This document shows positions 34,131 through 47,800 of a stretch of DNA of 64,000 bases, piece after piece. Source of the stretch: Blasia pusilla. Lineage: Eukaryota > Marchantiophyta > Marchantiopsida > Blasiales. The stretch lies in the NCBI GenBank assembly GCA_050084515.1, contig CM114274.1, positions 12,710,001-12,774,000 on the forward strand. The letters run 5' to 3'. Below the pieces are notes generated by a model, which saw only the letters and a program-made list of their open reading frames with translations, was not told the DNA's origin and did no database searches. The translations under genes were made by a program, and so were the position numbers. The stretch's first letter is position 1. Every line of letters starts with the position of its first letter.

Positions 34131-36739
34131 CCTAGGCACATACAAGAACTGTATTCGTAAACCAATGTCCTGATCGGGTATCAAACTCTCTTTCCTCGCC
34201 TTCTTTCGACTATTCATGTGTTTTGTTTTATTAATTGATAGCAAATTGTATCCTTGCAAATTTCGCTGTTATGTAGGTTGGTGTATGTACGAGCGATGAT
34301 TTTTCAAGCAACGCAGGTTTTTCTTAATTATGCTAGCACACCAGACTTTTTTCGTAAGTTTGACATAATTCGTCGCTGTCCACCATCTCTGGTACCTAAG
34401 AGATGGGGTTTGAGGACCCCTTTCTCTTTTAATTATTGACATTGGTCTATTTTTGCATCCAAGTATAGTGTTTAATAGGTGTTAAGTTTTCAAATGTAGC
34501 TTAATTGAGTTGATATCTTTCATCAGGGCGCGCAGTATATTGGTCTATAATTAAAAGGATGGGATTTGAGGAAATCTTATTGTCCTGCGTACTTTTGCCC
34601 CCTTCCGGTGTTGATTTAATAGAAGAGTTAAATTAATAAACTGATGTCTTTCCCTCACATAAATTCTCCCTCACATAAATGTTCCTGATGTCTTTCCCTC
34701 ATGGTCATTTTCACCTTGCACGTGCATTATCCTAGTCTACTATGAAAACATGGACACGTAGAGAAGATGATGAGTGAGAGAGCATGTTTCACTAAATTTA
34801 GCATATGAATTTAGTGACATGTTGAGGATATGCATGCGATTAGAGCAAACTAGGGGTATGCCCTTCTCTAATTCCTCTTGGTAACTTATATTACAAGCAT
34901 ATATAAGAGAAACGGAAATCCTCCTTTAATTATTTTCTACTACTCCTTCCCTAATGTGCCGATGAATGATTATTTAATGTTTAGCAACTTGGTTGTGTAG
35001 TTGTAAATGCAATGTGTTTTAATGATATGTACCATTACTCATATTTGGGTATTTGCACTCTACACCCTGGAACTTCGCACCACCCTCATGTTTGGTTGAA
35101 TGCACTAGTGTCATCGTGGTTGTGAAAAGAATTGTTATTCAATTTCGTTGTACATTTTAGGAGTTTTTCATTTAACACTTTAGTTCCCTGTCAAAAGACT
35201 TGAGGGCCGCCGCGGGCGCGGAGATGGAGATGGAAAACCCCGAATTAGCCGGTGGGGTGCATACGCGGAAAAGCTTTTTTAATTGTTATTTTTTTCCCCT
35301 CTTTTTCTTATGAAAATCATGCATCCTTATGATCTACCTCCTAATTTTCGGGAAAAAATAAACCCTAAACCCCCATCCCTCATTTAAAAATGAAGATTCG
35401 ATAAAAATCTTCCGCACATCCTCTTTTGGGAAAATAAAAATCAAGCAAGCTCTTTATGACAAACTTGTCTTATGCTCTCCCTTCCCCTTATTACACCTCA
35501 CATGTTCATTATTCCTAAGACATTTATTCTATTATTGAAAGGTGCCTCCTTGGTACGATGATTTCACTGATTGACATGTAGGTGACTTTTTAAATAAATC
35601 CACATGGAAAAAATTTTAATTAGTTTATGCTTCTTTAGGTATTTCCATGTATAACTAGAAGAAATGTAAATCGTGAGGAGAGATAAAAGAAGCTAGAGAA
35701 GATTACTTTTTGCTCTTAACAAATGAGAATTTTTAAATAGGGTATAGTGGGGCTTGTTGTTTATTTTCTTTTTCCAAAAAAAGAAAAGCAAAATAGAAGG
35801 GAGTTTACTTTTCTACAATTAGAGATAAAGGATTGGAAGTCATATTTATTCAAAAGAATAGACGAAAATGGGATAGTCGAATGAAAAAGTGAAAAGGAGA
35901 GTTTGAAAACCATTAAGAAGATATAAAGAAAGAAGGTTGGAATTTTTTAAATCATGCATTGCATGGACACACCTACGATTAGTCCTCAAACATTCCACAT
36001 TATATGACATCATATATCCAAAAGAAAATTTGGTTTTTTGGGATTGAGATTGAGATTGGATTGGATCCATTCATTGCGGTACAATTTAATCCATTTGATC
36101 TATTGGTCTTACCTATTCACAATATATAACGAATCCAACGCTAATAGATATGTGGCATTACCAACATTGTGGAAATAAGAATTGATGAGGACAAGAATCC
36201 CATCAATCACTACTTATGAATATGTGTTATCATTTCATTGGTATTTACAATAGATCACTTGAATGATCTCAATTTATGTCGATCCTATAACAAACTAATA
36301 TTGAATGTGAATGCAATATTGAGTGCAACTACTTTAATGGGATGATGGCGATCGACTTCAAAGCCAAAAAAAAAAAACAGTCATACACACCAAAATTTAT
36401 TATGGACATGGACACTCTATTTACTCAAAGATGCATGACATGTAAATAATCAAGAAAACTCACAAATACATCTATTAATTCCTCCAAATTGCCTTGGCCA
36501 AAATAGTCAAGGTACAAAATTGAGTTATACAATGATAGTTGCTCACCTCCAAGCATGTCACAATACATACCTCCTCAAAATCCCTTCATAGGATTTGGCA
36601 CCACCACCGTTTATCTCATCCTCCCAAGGACATCATGTGTGCCTTGAGCTATATGGCTTACTTCTCAACATGAGCCAATTCCTACTCCACCCACGACCTT
36701 GCTTAAATCATGATCCTAGGATAATGGTTGGAGGTAAAT
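34131..36739. other. AT-rich intergenic stretch
   Basis: It includes a small repeat of TGATGTCTTTCCCTCA/CACATAAAT around 34640-34710. No gene was recognised. Confidence 0.4.
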
Positions 36740-37255
36740 TATACGGTGGAGCTCCTAATCATTAGGAGCTCTTAATTGCATTCCAATACTTCACTCCAGG
36801 ATTAGTCATGCCATATAATACAATGCTTTGAAAAAATATTAAGCTTGGTACATACTATGGCCCACATTAAACTCTCTATCTTGTAAGGTATCTTTTTCCT
36901 TGACTCTTGTTCATCCCCAATTTTGGAGACCTCTTTTCAATTAACTTTTATCATGTCGTGGTTGCATTTGGCATTAGTCTATATGAAGACATATTGAATT
37001 TCTCCAAATCGTGCTGAATATATCTCTATGGAGAAAGCATGATTTATTTTTCTCCTCTATTATGTGTGAATTCCATATGTATGAATATGGATCTATCCAA
37101 TATCTTTCATTTTAAGCTTCTTCAATGAGTCATTCACAAGTTCCAAGTGGACAATAAAAGCTTCTAACCAAAATTGTATCCTCCATATGATTATTGACAA
37201 ATGCTTGTAAAGCTAGAAGACCCAACAATTGACATTCAACTTTCGTGATCATCTT
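36740..37255 (-). pseudogene. Ty1/copia reverse transcriptase remnant
   Basis: On the minus strand, from 37255 downward, pieces match the C-terminal part of copia RT: GLLALQAFVNNHMEDTILV, then LKMKDIG, and later KIPYKIESLMWAIVCTKLNI. The last is followed by MTNPGVKYWNAIK, the decayed form of the VGSLMYAMVCTRPDI...NPGKEHWEAVKW signature. Many stops and frame changes are present. The copia remnant at 18.4 kb is on the opposite strand and covers a different part. Confidence 0.72.
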
Positions 37256-39009
37256 CCATGTTAGGCGTTAAAAGGGCTTTCAAAAGGAATAATGGAGGGA
37301 TTTTATTTTATTTTAAATAAGGGGATATGGCATTATTATAGGGTTAAGAGGCAAGAAATTTCTCACAAAATAATGAAGTGAGAGGAATGGATGAATTTTC
37401 CCCACTTTAACAACTTTATGTGAAAAAGATGCGAATTTTGTCTAAAATGAGGGGATTTTTTTTCCAAAATGAAAGGATGGGAGTGGGAGCCCACTAGTAG
37501 CAATAGAGGTGTCAACATGACTCTATTTTGAGTCCATTTTTTCCAAAAGCGGCTACTTTGTGATTCCATTGCGACTTAAGTCCATTGGTTAATCTAACAC
37601 GTCAACATTGATTCACAAGTGTGATCAAATGGACAAGGATTTGTCCTTGATAGGGGTAAAATCCTTGTCCACATCAAAAATTTATCCACGATATGGATCA
37701 AATTTGTGTTCGTGAAGAGTTTCTTATCCAAGAACTTACATCCGTCTTGTAGGACTTATCCATGTGCACTCCATCTCTCACTTCTTCATCATCTCCTCAT
37801 TTGACTTTAAGATTTGTATTCTCTCAATTTTTTCCACCTCCACTCGCTTCCCTCATACTTATTGAATAATGGAGTACTGGGATGAGGACATGTGACTCCA
37901 TAAATTAGGATCGATTATAAGATAGTTTGTTGTGTCGTGTCTGACAATGTTGAAGAATATCACTCATGTAAATTATAAATGGGGATATCATGCTATTCCA
38001 GTGGGGCATACGTCCCTCTCGTACTAACCTAATCTCTCCATTATGCATCAAATGTTATTAAGAACAAAGGCATGTATTTCGGATCCTGGATACTCTTGTA
38101 CATGTCATGTATGCTCTCTCCTCTTTATCAAGGTCATTATCCTCATCATCCATGACCCAAGTATCCATGCCACTATAAGAGCAATTTAAAAGCAACCTTC
38201 GAACTCATATTTGTAGAATATAGCCTTGCCTAATATGTAGTCCTCTACCATATTTCCCTTTGCTTGAGCTTGGTTTCTTATCAAACTCTTCAATGTACAT
38301 GTGATATTCCACAAATTACAACCATCTACAATGCATGGGTTCCATTATGCCTACCTCTCTAGCCAAATGGATGGGCAATGAAAAAGATCAGACAAATCTA
38401 ACTCCACGTCTCAATAACATGTAGGTCAGTTTGCAGAACTATATTTTCCATCATTCCACATTTCACACCGCTCTTGTGAGATGATTTTTTTCTTCTGCGT
38501 ATTACATCTACTTCTGCCATCTCCAACGATCAATGGATAGCAATGAAAAACATCGGACAAATCTAACTCCATGTCTCAATAACATGTAGTCATATCTCGA
38601 CATTGAAAAGTGTTTCACATCTAACTCCACATGAACATGAAAGGTACATGTAGGAATCCCCATTGCAGTTGTTTGTTGCAAGAGTCTGGAGAAACACCCT
38701 CAATTTTTAGTTTGGTGCAGAAAGTTGATTCCGCTGTGACAGGAATGTCTATTCGAGATGAATCATGAGAAGTTCGGAAAACCTTTGGATCCCACTTGTG
38801 AGTCAGAGCCTATGCAAACATGAAAGCTGTCTGATACAGAGATACGAGGTGTAAACTATCACATAACAGAAGTGAAAACTGTCACCTAGCAGAAGTGCAT
38901 TGCATCACCACTTAACAGCTATGGTTCAATACCAGATGAGAAGCCTTTCTCTCTTGATATTAGTAATTACAAAAGTTAAATAATCATTTAACGGAAAATG
39001 GTTTTCATA
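37256..39009. other. AT-rich intergenic stretch with a short direct repeat
   Basis: About 70 bases containing GACAAATCTAACTCCA(C/T)GTC and CAATAACATGTAG occur at about 38353-38428 and again at 38522-38597. The 3' UTR of the zinc-finger gene, which ends at 39010 on the minus strand, probably extends into the right part. No gene was recognised. Confidence 0.4.
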
Positions 39010-42000
39010 CTAAAATATCCAAGAAATGAACTCTACACTCACTTCATTCCCATCAATTAAAGAGGAGCACAGAACAGAATCAAAACCTGGCTCCGGTTTT
39101 CTGCTCATCTGCAAGAAAATAGAGTAAGGTGTCAGAAAAGAGAAGTAATGTCGTGTCAGTAATAGTAAGTTTAGGAGGATGAGTGTCCTTAAGGACAAAA
39201 TAACTAATCCGAATAATCCGATCCTTGAATTGGAGGAACAGTTCTCTATAGTCATAGCCTGCTTTGAACTGTGCTAGTTCCCTCCTCCAAGTGAAGATAT
39301 AGTAGAAAGGGTCCAGTGGAGATGATATCGCAAGCAATTGGCCCTCAGTAGGGGACCCTAGACATTCCTGCTATATTGTGCATCCTGAGCAAACCTAGAA
39401 TCCAGAAAAATTGGAAATGCCTTATAAAATAATGGGATTCCACCAGTAAGGAAGAGTACCTCAAGGCCAACGTGATGAGCCAGGGATCAACTCCAAAAAT
39501 GAAGACGGAAATTTAGGTCGCTAGGTGGTTTTGACGCTTGGATGGCGACATACCCAGTAATTTCCGCACAGACACCAAAGGATCTGCCTGCAAACACTAT
39601 CACTCCACTCTGAATAACCACAGCCCCTTACTTGTTGAGATGTTCTTCTAAGCAGGCTACAGATGCTGCCGCTTGCCTTCAATTGTGAGGTGGTTTTAAG
39701 CAGTAACAAGGCCTCCTCACTCTACAGACTGAAAAAATTATCCCGCCTTTTTTCATACTAGATTCGATCTTGACTATATCCAATTAGATTAAGTGACAAC
39801 TCTGGGAAAAAAAATTGCCTGAAACACCAACATAAGGGTACCAGTTCATACTTTGTACATAGAGGCAGTAGACTCTGTCTCAGTTATGGCTCCAGGATGA
39901 TGTACATGCAAGGCATCGACAGTCAGTTGCCATCCACACACTGCAGAACTGCTGCTACTTGCCGCAGCAGCAACATCCACATTGACCCATGGGCAGAAGT
40001 GACGATGCTGCCGGACTGGATCGAACTCTCCTGCCTCAGTATCCCAGATCCTAAACTCTTCCAAACCTCTTCCTGTCCACATCATCAAACTTCTCATAAA
40101 ATTTCCATTCAAACAAACTCTATCTAGAGCCATTTTGCACAACCTTACATCAGTAATCATGAAAATATGAAAAGGGACACAGCTGGAGAAATAACCACCA
40201 GGTTTGGTTGTGTGCCCACTACTGGACCTACCACCCAAAGCTAGCACTGCTCAAGACCTTTTTTCTGAAAATTTTGTGAAGAACTCACAAAATAAAATTC
40301 ATCTTGAGGAAGTTAATTCATGTCTATCAACCAATCAGCACGAAAATAATTCCTATACAAAACCAAACCACTATCAAAAGGGACTATTACCTGGTCCATT
40401 GACAGTGACACCATTGTCTTCTCCAGCAATCACAGTTGCCTTTTGACCGTCTGTTGCTTCCTGTTCTCGGGCTCTATCACCATGCAAAATCACTGCCTTA
40501 GTAGTATTAACAGTGCCTTCGTCATCAGTGTGTTCACCATCACCCCCACAAGCTATCTTACCTCTACTCTCCCCTGATTCGCCCTCAACTAAACCTTTCT
40601 TTTTCGCTCGCCGTTTACTAGGTCTACTAGCAAGAACTTCTTGACTATCTCCACGCACATCACTAGGCCCAGCCTTGTCAGTATCATCTGCCAAGGACTC
40701 ACCCATCAGGCCTTGGTCAGGAACAAATTCCCCCATTAAGCCCTGATTTTCATTGACTTCTGCTACAAATTCTGTCCCCCCGGCAACACTCTGTTCTCGG
40801 TGCACAGAAAAATCAGCTCCATTGACCTCTCCCTGAATTTCAGCTTCATGACTACCTTCCATCCCGACACTCCCACCACCCATTCCCACACTGGCTCCAC
40901 CACCAGTAGCAGTTCCCGTACTAATAACTGCTACATTGGTCTCTGCCCCCTCGTCACATCCCACCTCATCGCTCTTACTTAGTCCTGGTAACATAGGTTG
41001 AATACTTCTTCCACTACCAGCTTCTCGACAAACACTTTGCTGAGCCTGCACAACTGTCTCAGTTCCTTCCGCCTGGTCACCTAGGTCATGATTCTCACCG
41101 CTGACAGCTGTCCCATGTCCATCACTATCTTCACGGAGGTTCTCCACACTCTCCATGGAATTTTCCTGCTTTTGGGCATAGTAAGTGTCTATGGCATTCA
41201 CAGAGGAGGAACGAGGCAAGTCACGCATATCCTGCCTAGGAAAGGGGACTCCTACACCACCAAATTGTGGAAAGGCATGTGCTCTCCTCTTCCTCTGGCG
41301 GTGGGTACCTCGACTCTCGGGTTCTAATTCTGTATTTGTATTGCCAGCTCCAGAGGTCACAGCAGCCCCTTGAGACACCTGGTCTACAGCAGAGCTATCT
41401 GTCATCCGCTTTCGTTTAAAAGAGTCAACACCTTTGCCTACTTCCCCATCATCCATATCATGATCCACAACAGTACCTTCAGCACTGTCTGCTGGTGCTG
41501 GCCTTCCAATTGAGGTGTCCATTGTACTACCAACCTGATGAAGGCCATGATCACGATCCTGTGGGCCCCGTGACTCATAAGATGCCACCCACTCTCCCAT
41601 TTCACTTCCTTCTGCTTGCCCAAACCTAGGTTGGAAACCAGGGATTGGGCCAAAAACTGGTGGTATCATGGCAGGAGAACTCAGCTGGGTTGGAGGAGGA
41701 CCACCAGCAATGGTGAGACTCAGATCCAACCCACATCGACCAGAGGGTCTTGTGCGTAGAGGAGTTGCCATAGCCTCACCAGCATCTTCACGACATTGTG
41801 CAGTCTGTTTTCCCTTGTGACCACTACTAGAACCTCCAAGCACTCCACTGGCTGCACTAACCCCACACACTGGAGCATTTGCACAACTCTTCGGTGTTTC
41901 TGGAAGGTCCGCTAACACATCACTAATGATTGCTGAGGGGCGTGGGATCGTTGAAAAACCCCACAGACCAACACTAGCACCACAAAGGCTGCAGTCAAGG

Positions 42001-44034
42001 ACTGCAGAAGCTGGGTCTGATTTCATCTCGGAATTAGTGTTTAAATGTCTAGCATCATTTTCCTCATCCCCCTTGTCCATCCTGGAAACTAGTAAGACAC
42101 TCAGTCCAGGATCCCGTAGATTTCGACATCTGATTCCATCAGTTGAACCAGCTGATCGAAATGTTTTCGTGGATGGAGCTGATCTCTCCTCACAGTCCAC
42201 AGCATACGGCAGTAGTCGAGCCTCCCAGCCACATAGAGCTATCAATCTCTGAGCCTGAACAAATTAAAATCAAGCAGATCAACTACCCAGCATGGACATG
42301 ACTGGTCAAACAACCTCAACATCCAACTAATCCACGACAAAACACAATCAATGAAACATACAGTGCCTTAACAACTAACGTGGTACCACATGTGATTCAC
42401 ATGGACATCAGTTTGACTTCCACAAACTCTACAATTCAAGTTTGGTTCTAAGCCAGTAGTGAGAAAGACTTCTGATTATAATGTGCTAGGTGTAGTGAAG
42501 TAGTTTTGATGGAGTTCCATTTGAACCAGAAGTACAATACCTACTGGTTCAAATACAACTCCACCAAAACTACTACACTACATCCAGTACATTATAAGCA
42601 CAGAATCATCATGGGAATCAAGACATGTCCTAAAAAACAGACCCCATACTCTCACAACTTTGCACAGTCCGAGGAACTTTGTTCTTTGTCACTTAGACAG
42701 ACAAAAGAAAGGGCACTGTTCCTGAAATTCAGCTGCTTCTACATCGGGTTCCTTAGTACCTGATAGAAGCCATTGTAACTGTATCCAGTCTCGGACTTTT
42801 CTCCAGATTCCGCACCAGAAACGTGTCGTTGATTCTCATATGGAAATCCACTTGCTAAGGGAGGAGGTCGGGCCAGGATATTTTCGATCTGAGATCCTCT
42901 GGACAGCTTCAATACATCGACTGCAGCACCAGAAACCACAGGAAGAGCAGAAAGTTGCAGAAGTCCTTCACAGCGATCCTTGTAACCTCCCAGGAGTGCA
43001 GGGGCAGGAGTTGGGGGGAAAAGGGCTAGACTTTCAGCACAAGAATTGCCCTTCCAAGCGCATAAAGCTTTGTGTCCAGATTCCAGCTGCTCTCCAAACG
43101 CCTCTGCTGCACTACCAACTTTTGCAACATCCACGAAGGTGTTCGTAAAATGGATCAGTACATTCCGAGAACTATTCCTCTTCTTCCACTTTCTGATCCC
43201 AACTAAAGTCACGAATTAGACAAACTCAACGGTGAATAAAACTCCTGAGTCTGGATCCAGCCGTAGTAGATAACACGGCATCTCAAAAGTTCTAGTCATC
43301 CTAAGGACCGTGTTCACGAGAAGGCTTGACCTCCTGACGATAGACACTTTGTGAGTTAACCCTCCTAACGATTGTCAGCAAGGTAAACAATCGGTGGACG
43401 TTTCTTTCTCGCGGAAGACATATTTCTGATTGACAAGCTCCCCCTTTCAGAATTTCCCACAGCTTAGTCACAAGTGGCAGAAGTACCTTGAGTCCTTGAC
43501 CAGGAGGGGGGAGTCGGAAAGCTGAGACGAGCACCGCACCCCTCGCATGCAAGAAGATCGACATCCACATTTACCCAGCCTCTCCTGGCGCAAGCTACCG
43601 GACCAGCCAACTGCAAATTCAATAATTGGCCGTTAGGTAGGCGAGAAAATCATAACTACAACCAAGCACTGGACTCACTTCCATAAACGGTGAAGGGAGA
43701 TTGTCACCTCATTATTTCGAAACTTCCCCCCAGGTAAACAGTACACGTCAAAGGAAGACCGCTACGGTTGGGCAATTCAGAGACGGTCTCAGAAAAATTG
43801 TCTACTCAAAGCATGACGAGGCACCTGAGGTTTTCCAAACCAGGTTATTGACTTGAAGGTTGCAAGACGCTTGAGAAGGTCTCCTCGATCCCACGGTCTG
43901 CAAACCGGAAGTGAAGAGCCATGACCTGCAGTGCTGGTGCTCGCGGCTGCCCTTGGTAGTTGGGAATTGGGGGCCATAACCGGAGCCAATCCCTTCGCTA
44001 TTTCCCGAATTCCGCGACGTTCTGCACTCGTCAT
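39010..44034 (-). CDS. C3HC-type zinc-finger protein, NIPA/ZC3HC1-like (plant ILP1-like)
   Basis: My model on the minus strand has 7 coding exons: 44034-43825, 43610-43487, 43118-42760, 42254-40391, 40072-39852, 39676-39632 and 39108-39010. The phases agree and give 973 residues. Residues 46-70 hold the family signature CRPWDRGDLLKRLATF. The C3HC zinc ligands are Cys77, Cys92, Cys95, His127 and Cys131, with GWVNVDVDLLACEGCG between. LIALCGWEARLLPY (about 235) starts the second zinc domain. Its CxxC (LDCSLCGA, about 319-322) and HxxxC (RQHRHFCPW, about 875-879) are separated by some 550 residues of Ser/Gly/Glu-rich, probably disordered sequence. In animals ZC3HC1 is a nuclear-basket protein, also described as an SCF-type factor; plant homologues are nuclear. 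Start: the ATG at 44034 is chosen because a stop lies in frame upstream across a 5'-UTR intron (44141-44072). The last two exons are the least certain. Confidence 0.9.
42474..42599. repeat. Long hairpin in intron 3 of the zinc-finger gene
   Basis: An arm of about 57 bases (42474-42530, containing GTAGTTTTGATGGAGTT) pairs with 42542-42599 (AACTCCACCAAAACTAC) with around eight mismatches and a loop of about 12 bases. It could be a MITE or a microRNA-type foldback. Confidence 0.85.
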
Positions 44035-45140
44035 ATTGGTGACCCTCGCCGGGGTAGAGACTCCAGCCGAACTGGAAAACAACAAACAGTCAGCATCCAA
44101 TAGAAAAGGAGAATCTGAGGAAATGTGTACAGAGACCTCACCTTCCTTTTGAAAGACGAAATCAGGTTAACCGTAGAAATTAAAATGTCCTCTTGAGGGG
44201 ATCGGATGCGCCTGTAATTGTTGTCATGCAAATCGCCTAAGGCTAAAATGATCCGGAACAAATGCAAATATGATGGCAGAGGAGAAGCGAATCAAAGCAC
44301 TGTACTTCTGTCCCTCTCACTGTCCTCGATGCTCTTCCTCAAAGATGGTGCTTGAGAAGAGAATCTCCTCAAATGCTCGCGACCGCGATAGTTTTGGGTA
44401 AACTTTCGAATAATGCTCGAAGGTATGTAATAAAGTCAATTTTGAGAAGCACTTCAATTCAATCTCTTTCGAAATCAATAAATACGAAGATGCGTAAGCT
44501 AAAACGCACTGATAGATGGTGGGACAACCACCGAGTTTCATAAGCACCCTCCATCCGCACACGCACAATACATCACACATAGCAGACGTTACAAAGTCCG
44601 CAACCCAGAGTCCACCACGCAACAACTCAACATTTCCCATTGAAGGACAGTGCTCTGAAGCCCTAAAAGGCGGCGAATGATACCTCAGGAGCAGAAAATC
44701 AATCACTGACAAACAAATGCAAAGAACAAACATCGGCTCCTCCTAAGTTCATTAACACCGGCACATTCCACGACACAGATTTCCGCACCTGGCGGCAGGA
44801 GCGGGGGCAGACGATGCTGTTTTGGTCGAAAACAGGCGTTCCATAGCCCGTTCAAACCGTTTCTCCGGATCCCCGGCCATCGCTCTCCCGAGCGGCCAAC
44901 GACAACCCCCTTCCTACCTCCCCCTCGACGAATCTAAGCGCTCTTCAATTCATCTCGCGAAGCTGCCAGACATTCGAGCGTCCATCGCGACCATCTCTCA
45001 GCTCCCGCCTCTCCCTCTCCCTCCTTCCCTCCCTCGATGCACGCACTTCAACCGCGCCACAGACACTGCTTCTCTAAAGCACTCGACTCGTCTGACAAGA
45101 GCGTCCGTCTTTGCATGAGGACGGAAATGCTCTCCACCAC
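44035..45140 (-). promoter_or_regulatory. 5' leader and promoter region of the zinc-finger gene
   Basis: A leader intron is visible at 44141-44072 (donor GGAAG/GTGAGG, acceptor TTTTCCAG). Upstream, 44800-45110 is GC-rich and contains a pyrimidine tract (45008-45035; GA-rich on the gene strand), a common feature of plant promoters and leaders. The transcription start was not located. Confidence 0.5.
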
Positions 45141-46285
45141 AGGGTATAGCTCCCCCAGCTCGAGGGCCCCACCACCCTTCCGCGTTGTCTTGTATCGACT
45201 ACGCCTGCTGTTTGCAAGGACAGTCGGACGCTTTCCGAGGAGCGCAGACGCGGGGTAGGAACCACTGTACTAGAACTACTAGAACAACAAGTAGCCGGTC
45301 CTACCACCGGTCCTTATCTCCTGCCCTCTTCCTCTTTTTAAGAACTTATTGGAGCCTCTCAGCCCTATAGAAGAACTTTAGCCCACTGTCTCCGTCTCAG
45401 AGGTCCTTGTATCCAATGCCCGCGCGCTGCCATCTTTATGTACGACCAGCTTTTGCTACACTATCCCGACCGTCTAGCTGTCTCTTAGGGCCGGGTCGCA
45501 TGGGCGACTTCTTGGGGTCGCTTCCGACCCCAAGACGCCACCCGCCGGCTGGAACTGCTCGCCGGCGGCGGCTTTCCAACCGGTTCCTTCCAACCGGTTG
45601 GGAGAATACGACAAAAGAAATGACAAAAACGGTTAGAAATGGAACGAGTTTTTTCAAATTTCTACCGGGTTGTGAAGGTCGCGAGGAAGCACATCATTTC
45701 TTGCGCCCAATTTTTTTGGGCGCAAGAAAACCAAGGACTGTCGAACAAAACCAAAGACTCTGTTTGCAAATCACCGACTCCGGCCAGGACAAAAGATTCT
45801 GGACCTTTCGATGGAGATCTGCTTAGGGTCGGTGCCCGACGCTGGCCCATGGGACCCGGCCCTTATACCCAGCGGATTGTCCACTAGGACGTTGTTCTAG
45901 ACACCGGCATTTATCTCCCGCCTTTCGCTCCCATCTACTTACTACTTACCTTCGTACATCCATTCCCCTCTTGATACAAGAACGCTACAGTCTTCACACT
46001 CCTTTAGCTATAGCAACGTGCCCCAATAGACGAAGTCATTTTACCGGCTACCCGGATTCGGGGGTCCGGCCCGGGAAGTCATTGGGCTACTTATGGACGA
46101 GGAGGTCTTGGAGCTTTATAGCATCGTGTTTCAAATCCATCTCTCACCTGGGGCAGCCTTAATTCCATGGGGTATCAAAACGGAGAGGAAAGACACTTCT
46201 CGATAGCGTCAAAGCAGCGAGCTCGAGAGCTACCGGTTTGAGATCCGACGAGTCTCCAGATAGAAAGCTCCGGGGAAAGCTAAAA
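45140..46285. other. Possible mitochondrial DNA insertion (NUMT)
   Basis: A block of balanced base composition contains motifs of the style seen in plant mitochondrial spacers (GGGTCGCTTCCGACCCC, AACCGGTTCCTTCCAACCGG, GGGGGTCCGGCCCGGGAAG). No long open frames are present. Composition changes abruptly to AT-rich nuclear sequence at about 46285. I recognise style rather than a specific mitochondrial locus, so this is only a hypothesis. Confidence 0.35.
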
Positions 46286-47800
46286 CCCCGAATAGTTGGT
46301 AAAATGACACTTTCTAATGCTATCATCAAAATACTATGCAAGTTATTTTGTAGTGATTTCTCAACTGACAATTGTGAATGGAGATTTGGAAAAGACATTT
46401 GGACTCACTCCATGTTAGTATTTGTTTTCTTACAAATATTTTCCACGCAATGGGCATAGTGTTATTTTCATGCATCCATTCTTACGCGTTTGTCTCGTTA
46501 GCAAGTGAGGGATAGGATTTTTCAACTTTGTGCTCTGCACGTTACCAAGCTACTTTTGGATTGGGACAGGGCTTTCGCCTCTCTAGTCGGAGATTTCATC
46601 GATTAAGTTTTAGATCATGTAGGATTTGTGATGAACAAACTGAGTAAAGCGGGCATAAACGAAGAAGTCGTAAGTGCATGTAGGTGGGATTGAAGTTCCC
46701 CTATTCTTACATGTTTTTGAACCTTTTGGGGACGAGCGTTTAGCGATGTTAACATCAACATCTTAAGTATTTTGAAAAATTGTTTCAATATCTCATTGAG
46801 TGTTAGATGTCGGTAGCCATGCAATGCCGGATTTGGATTTCACCATGTCGAAGGATTGAGTCATTTACTCTCTCAGTTCCATTCCATTTTCTTGCTCTCC
46901 ATACCTTGTTTATATTTTTTTACTGTCTTGGTTTTTTTGTTAATTAAGAAAACTGAAAATCCAAGGCTGCATATTGGTTTCTCCATTCATTAGAGGTTTG
47001 TGGAAGTAGTTAGGATCTTTGGAACTCCTCTTTCATGAATATGCTCAAGGATCTCTAATGGCCACCATTTCACCCATTGCTTTATTTTACGATGTGATTG
47101 TCGTTTACACAAAAATCAATGAGTTCTTCTTATTTTTCTTAGCCTTTTGTTATATGTCTTACACATTACACGTTGCTTGTGCTCCTCAATGTCCTAAGAT
47201 CTTACTCCTTGTACTTCTCAATTCAACTCAACTCGATTCTATTCCACTCATATTCTTTACAAAATCTCTCTTTGAAATTAAGGACTTCTTCATTTGTATT
47301 CCTTTATCAAACTTTTTGACTCCACTTTTCCTACTTGTTATTCAAGGAATTTTTTGTAATCCTTAATGGAATATAATCCCTTTTAGTAAAATATAGGATA
47401 AATATTCTCTTTCAAACTCCTTTTTCTATTATGGATGGAGAAAGTCATGTATTCGTTTATAATTTCACTTGAAGCAAAATTATACAAAGTCTTAAATGGA
47501 AAGGTTTCATCCAACTTCTCATTTCTCTCATACTCATGTGCCTTATATAACATATTTCCATTGGCATGTTTCTTTGTTGGGCTATCATTCCCTTCGTAGT
47601 GAATCTTAGATGGTACAATTTTCCATTTAGCTATTATTTATTCTATAATATGCTAGTTAAGAATATATTAATACACTTTAAACTTTTTATGGCTAGTCAC
47701 AATTATAAACTTTCCGCCCAAAATTCTTAATTAATAACACTATCACTTTCCATCCTTCTCTCTTTAATAACATTATAACTTTCCATAGACATTATAATCA
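46286..47800. other. AT-rich stretch without a recognised gene
   Basis: A 115-codon open frame at 47019-47366 (plus) has no recognisable motif and is probably chance in AT-rich DNA. Confidence 0.35.

Noticed and set aside
44317-44733. 138-codon minus-strand frame as an N-terminal extension of the zinc-finger protein.
   Set aside because: A stop lies in frame just upstream of the leader intron (44141-44072), so translation cannot continue from it; the ATG at 44034 fits the family start.
47019-47366. 115-codon hydrophobic open frame as a membrane protein gene.
   Set aside because: Leu/Phe/Ile-rich translation is what AT-rich DNA gives by chance; no conserved feature or neighbouring signal.
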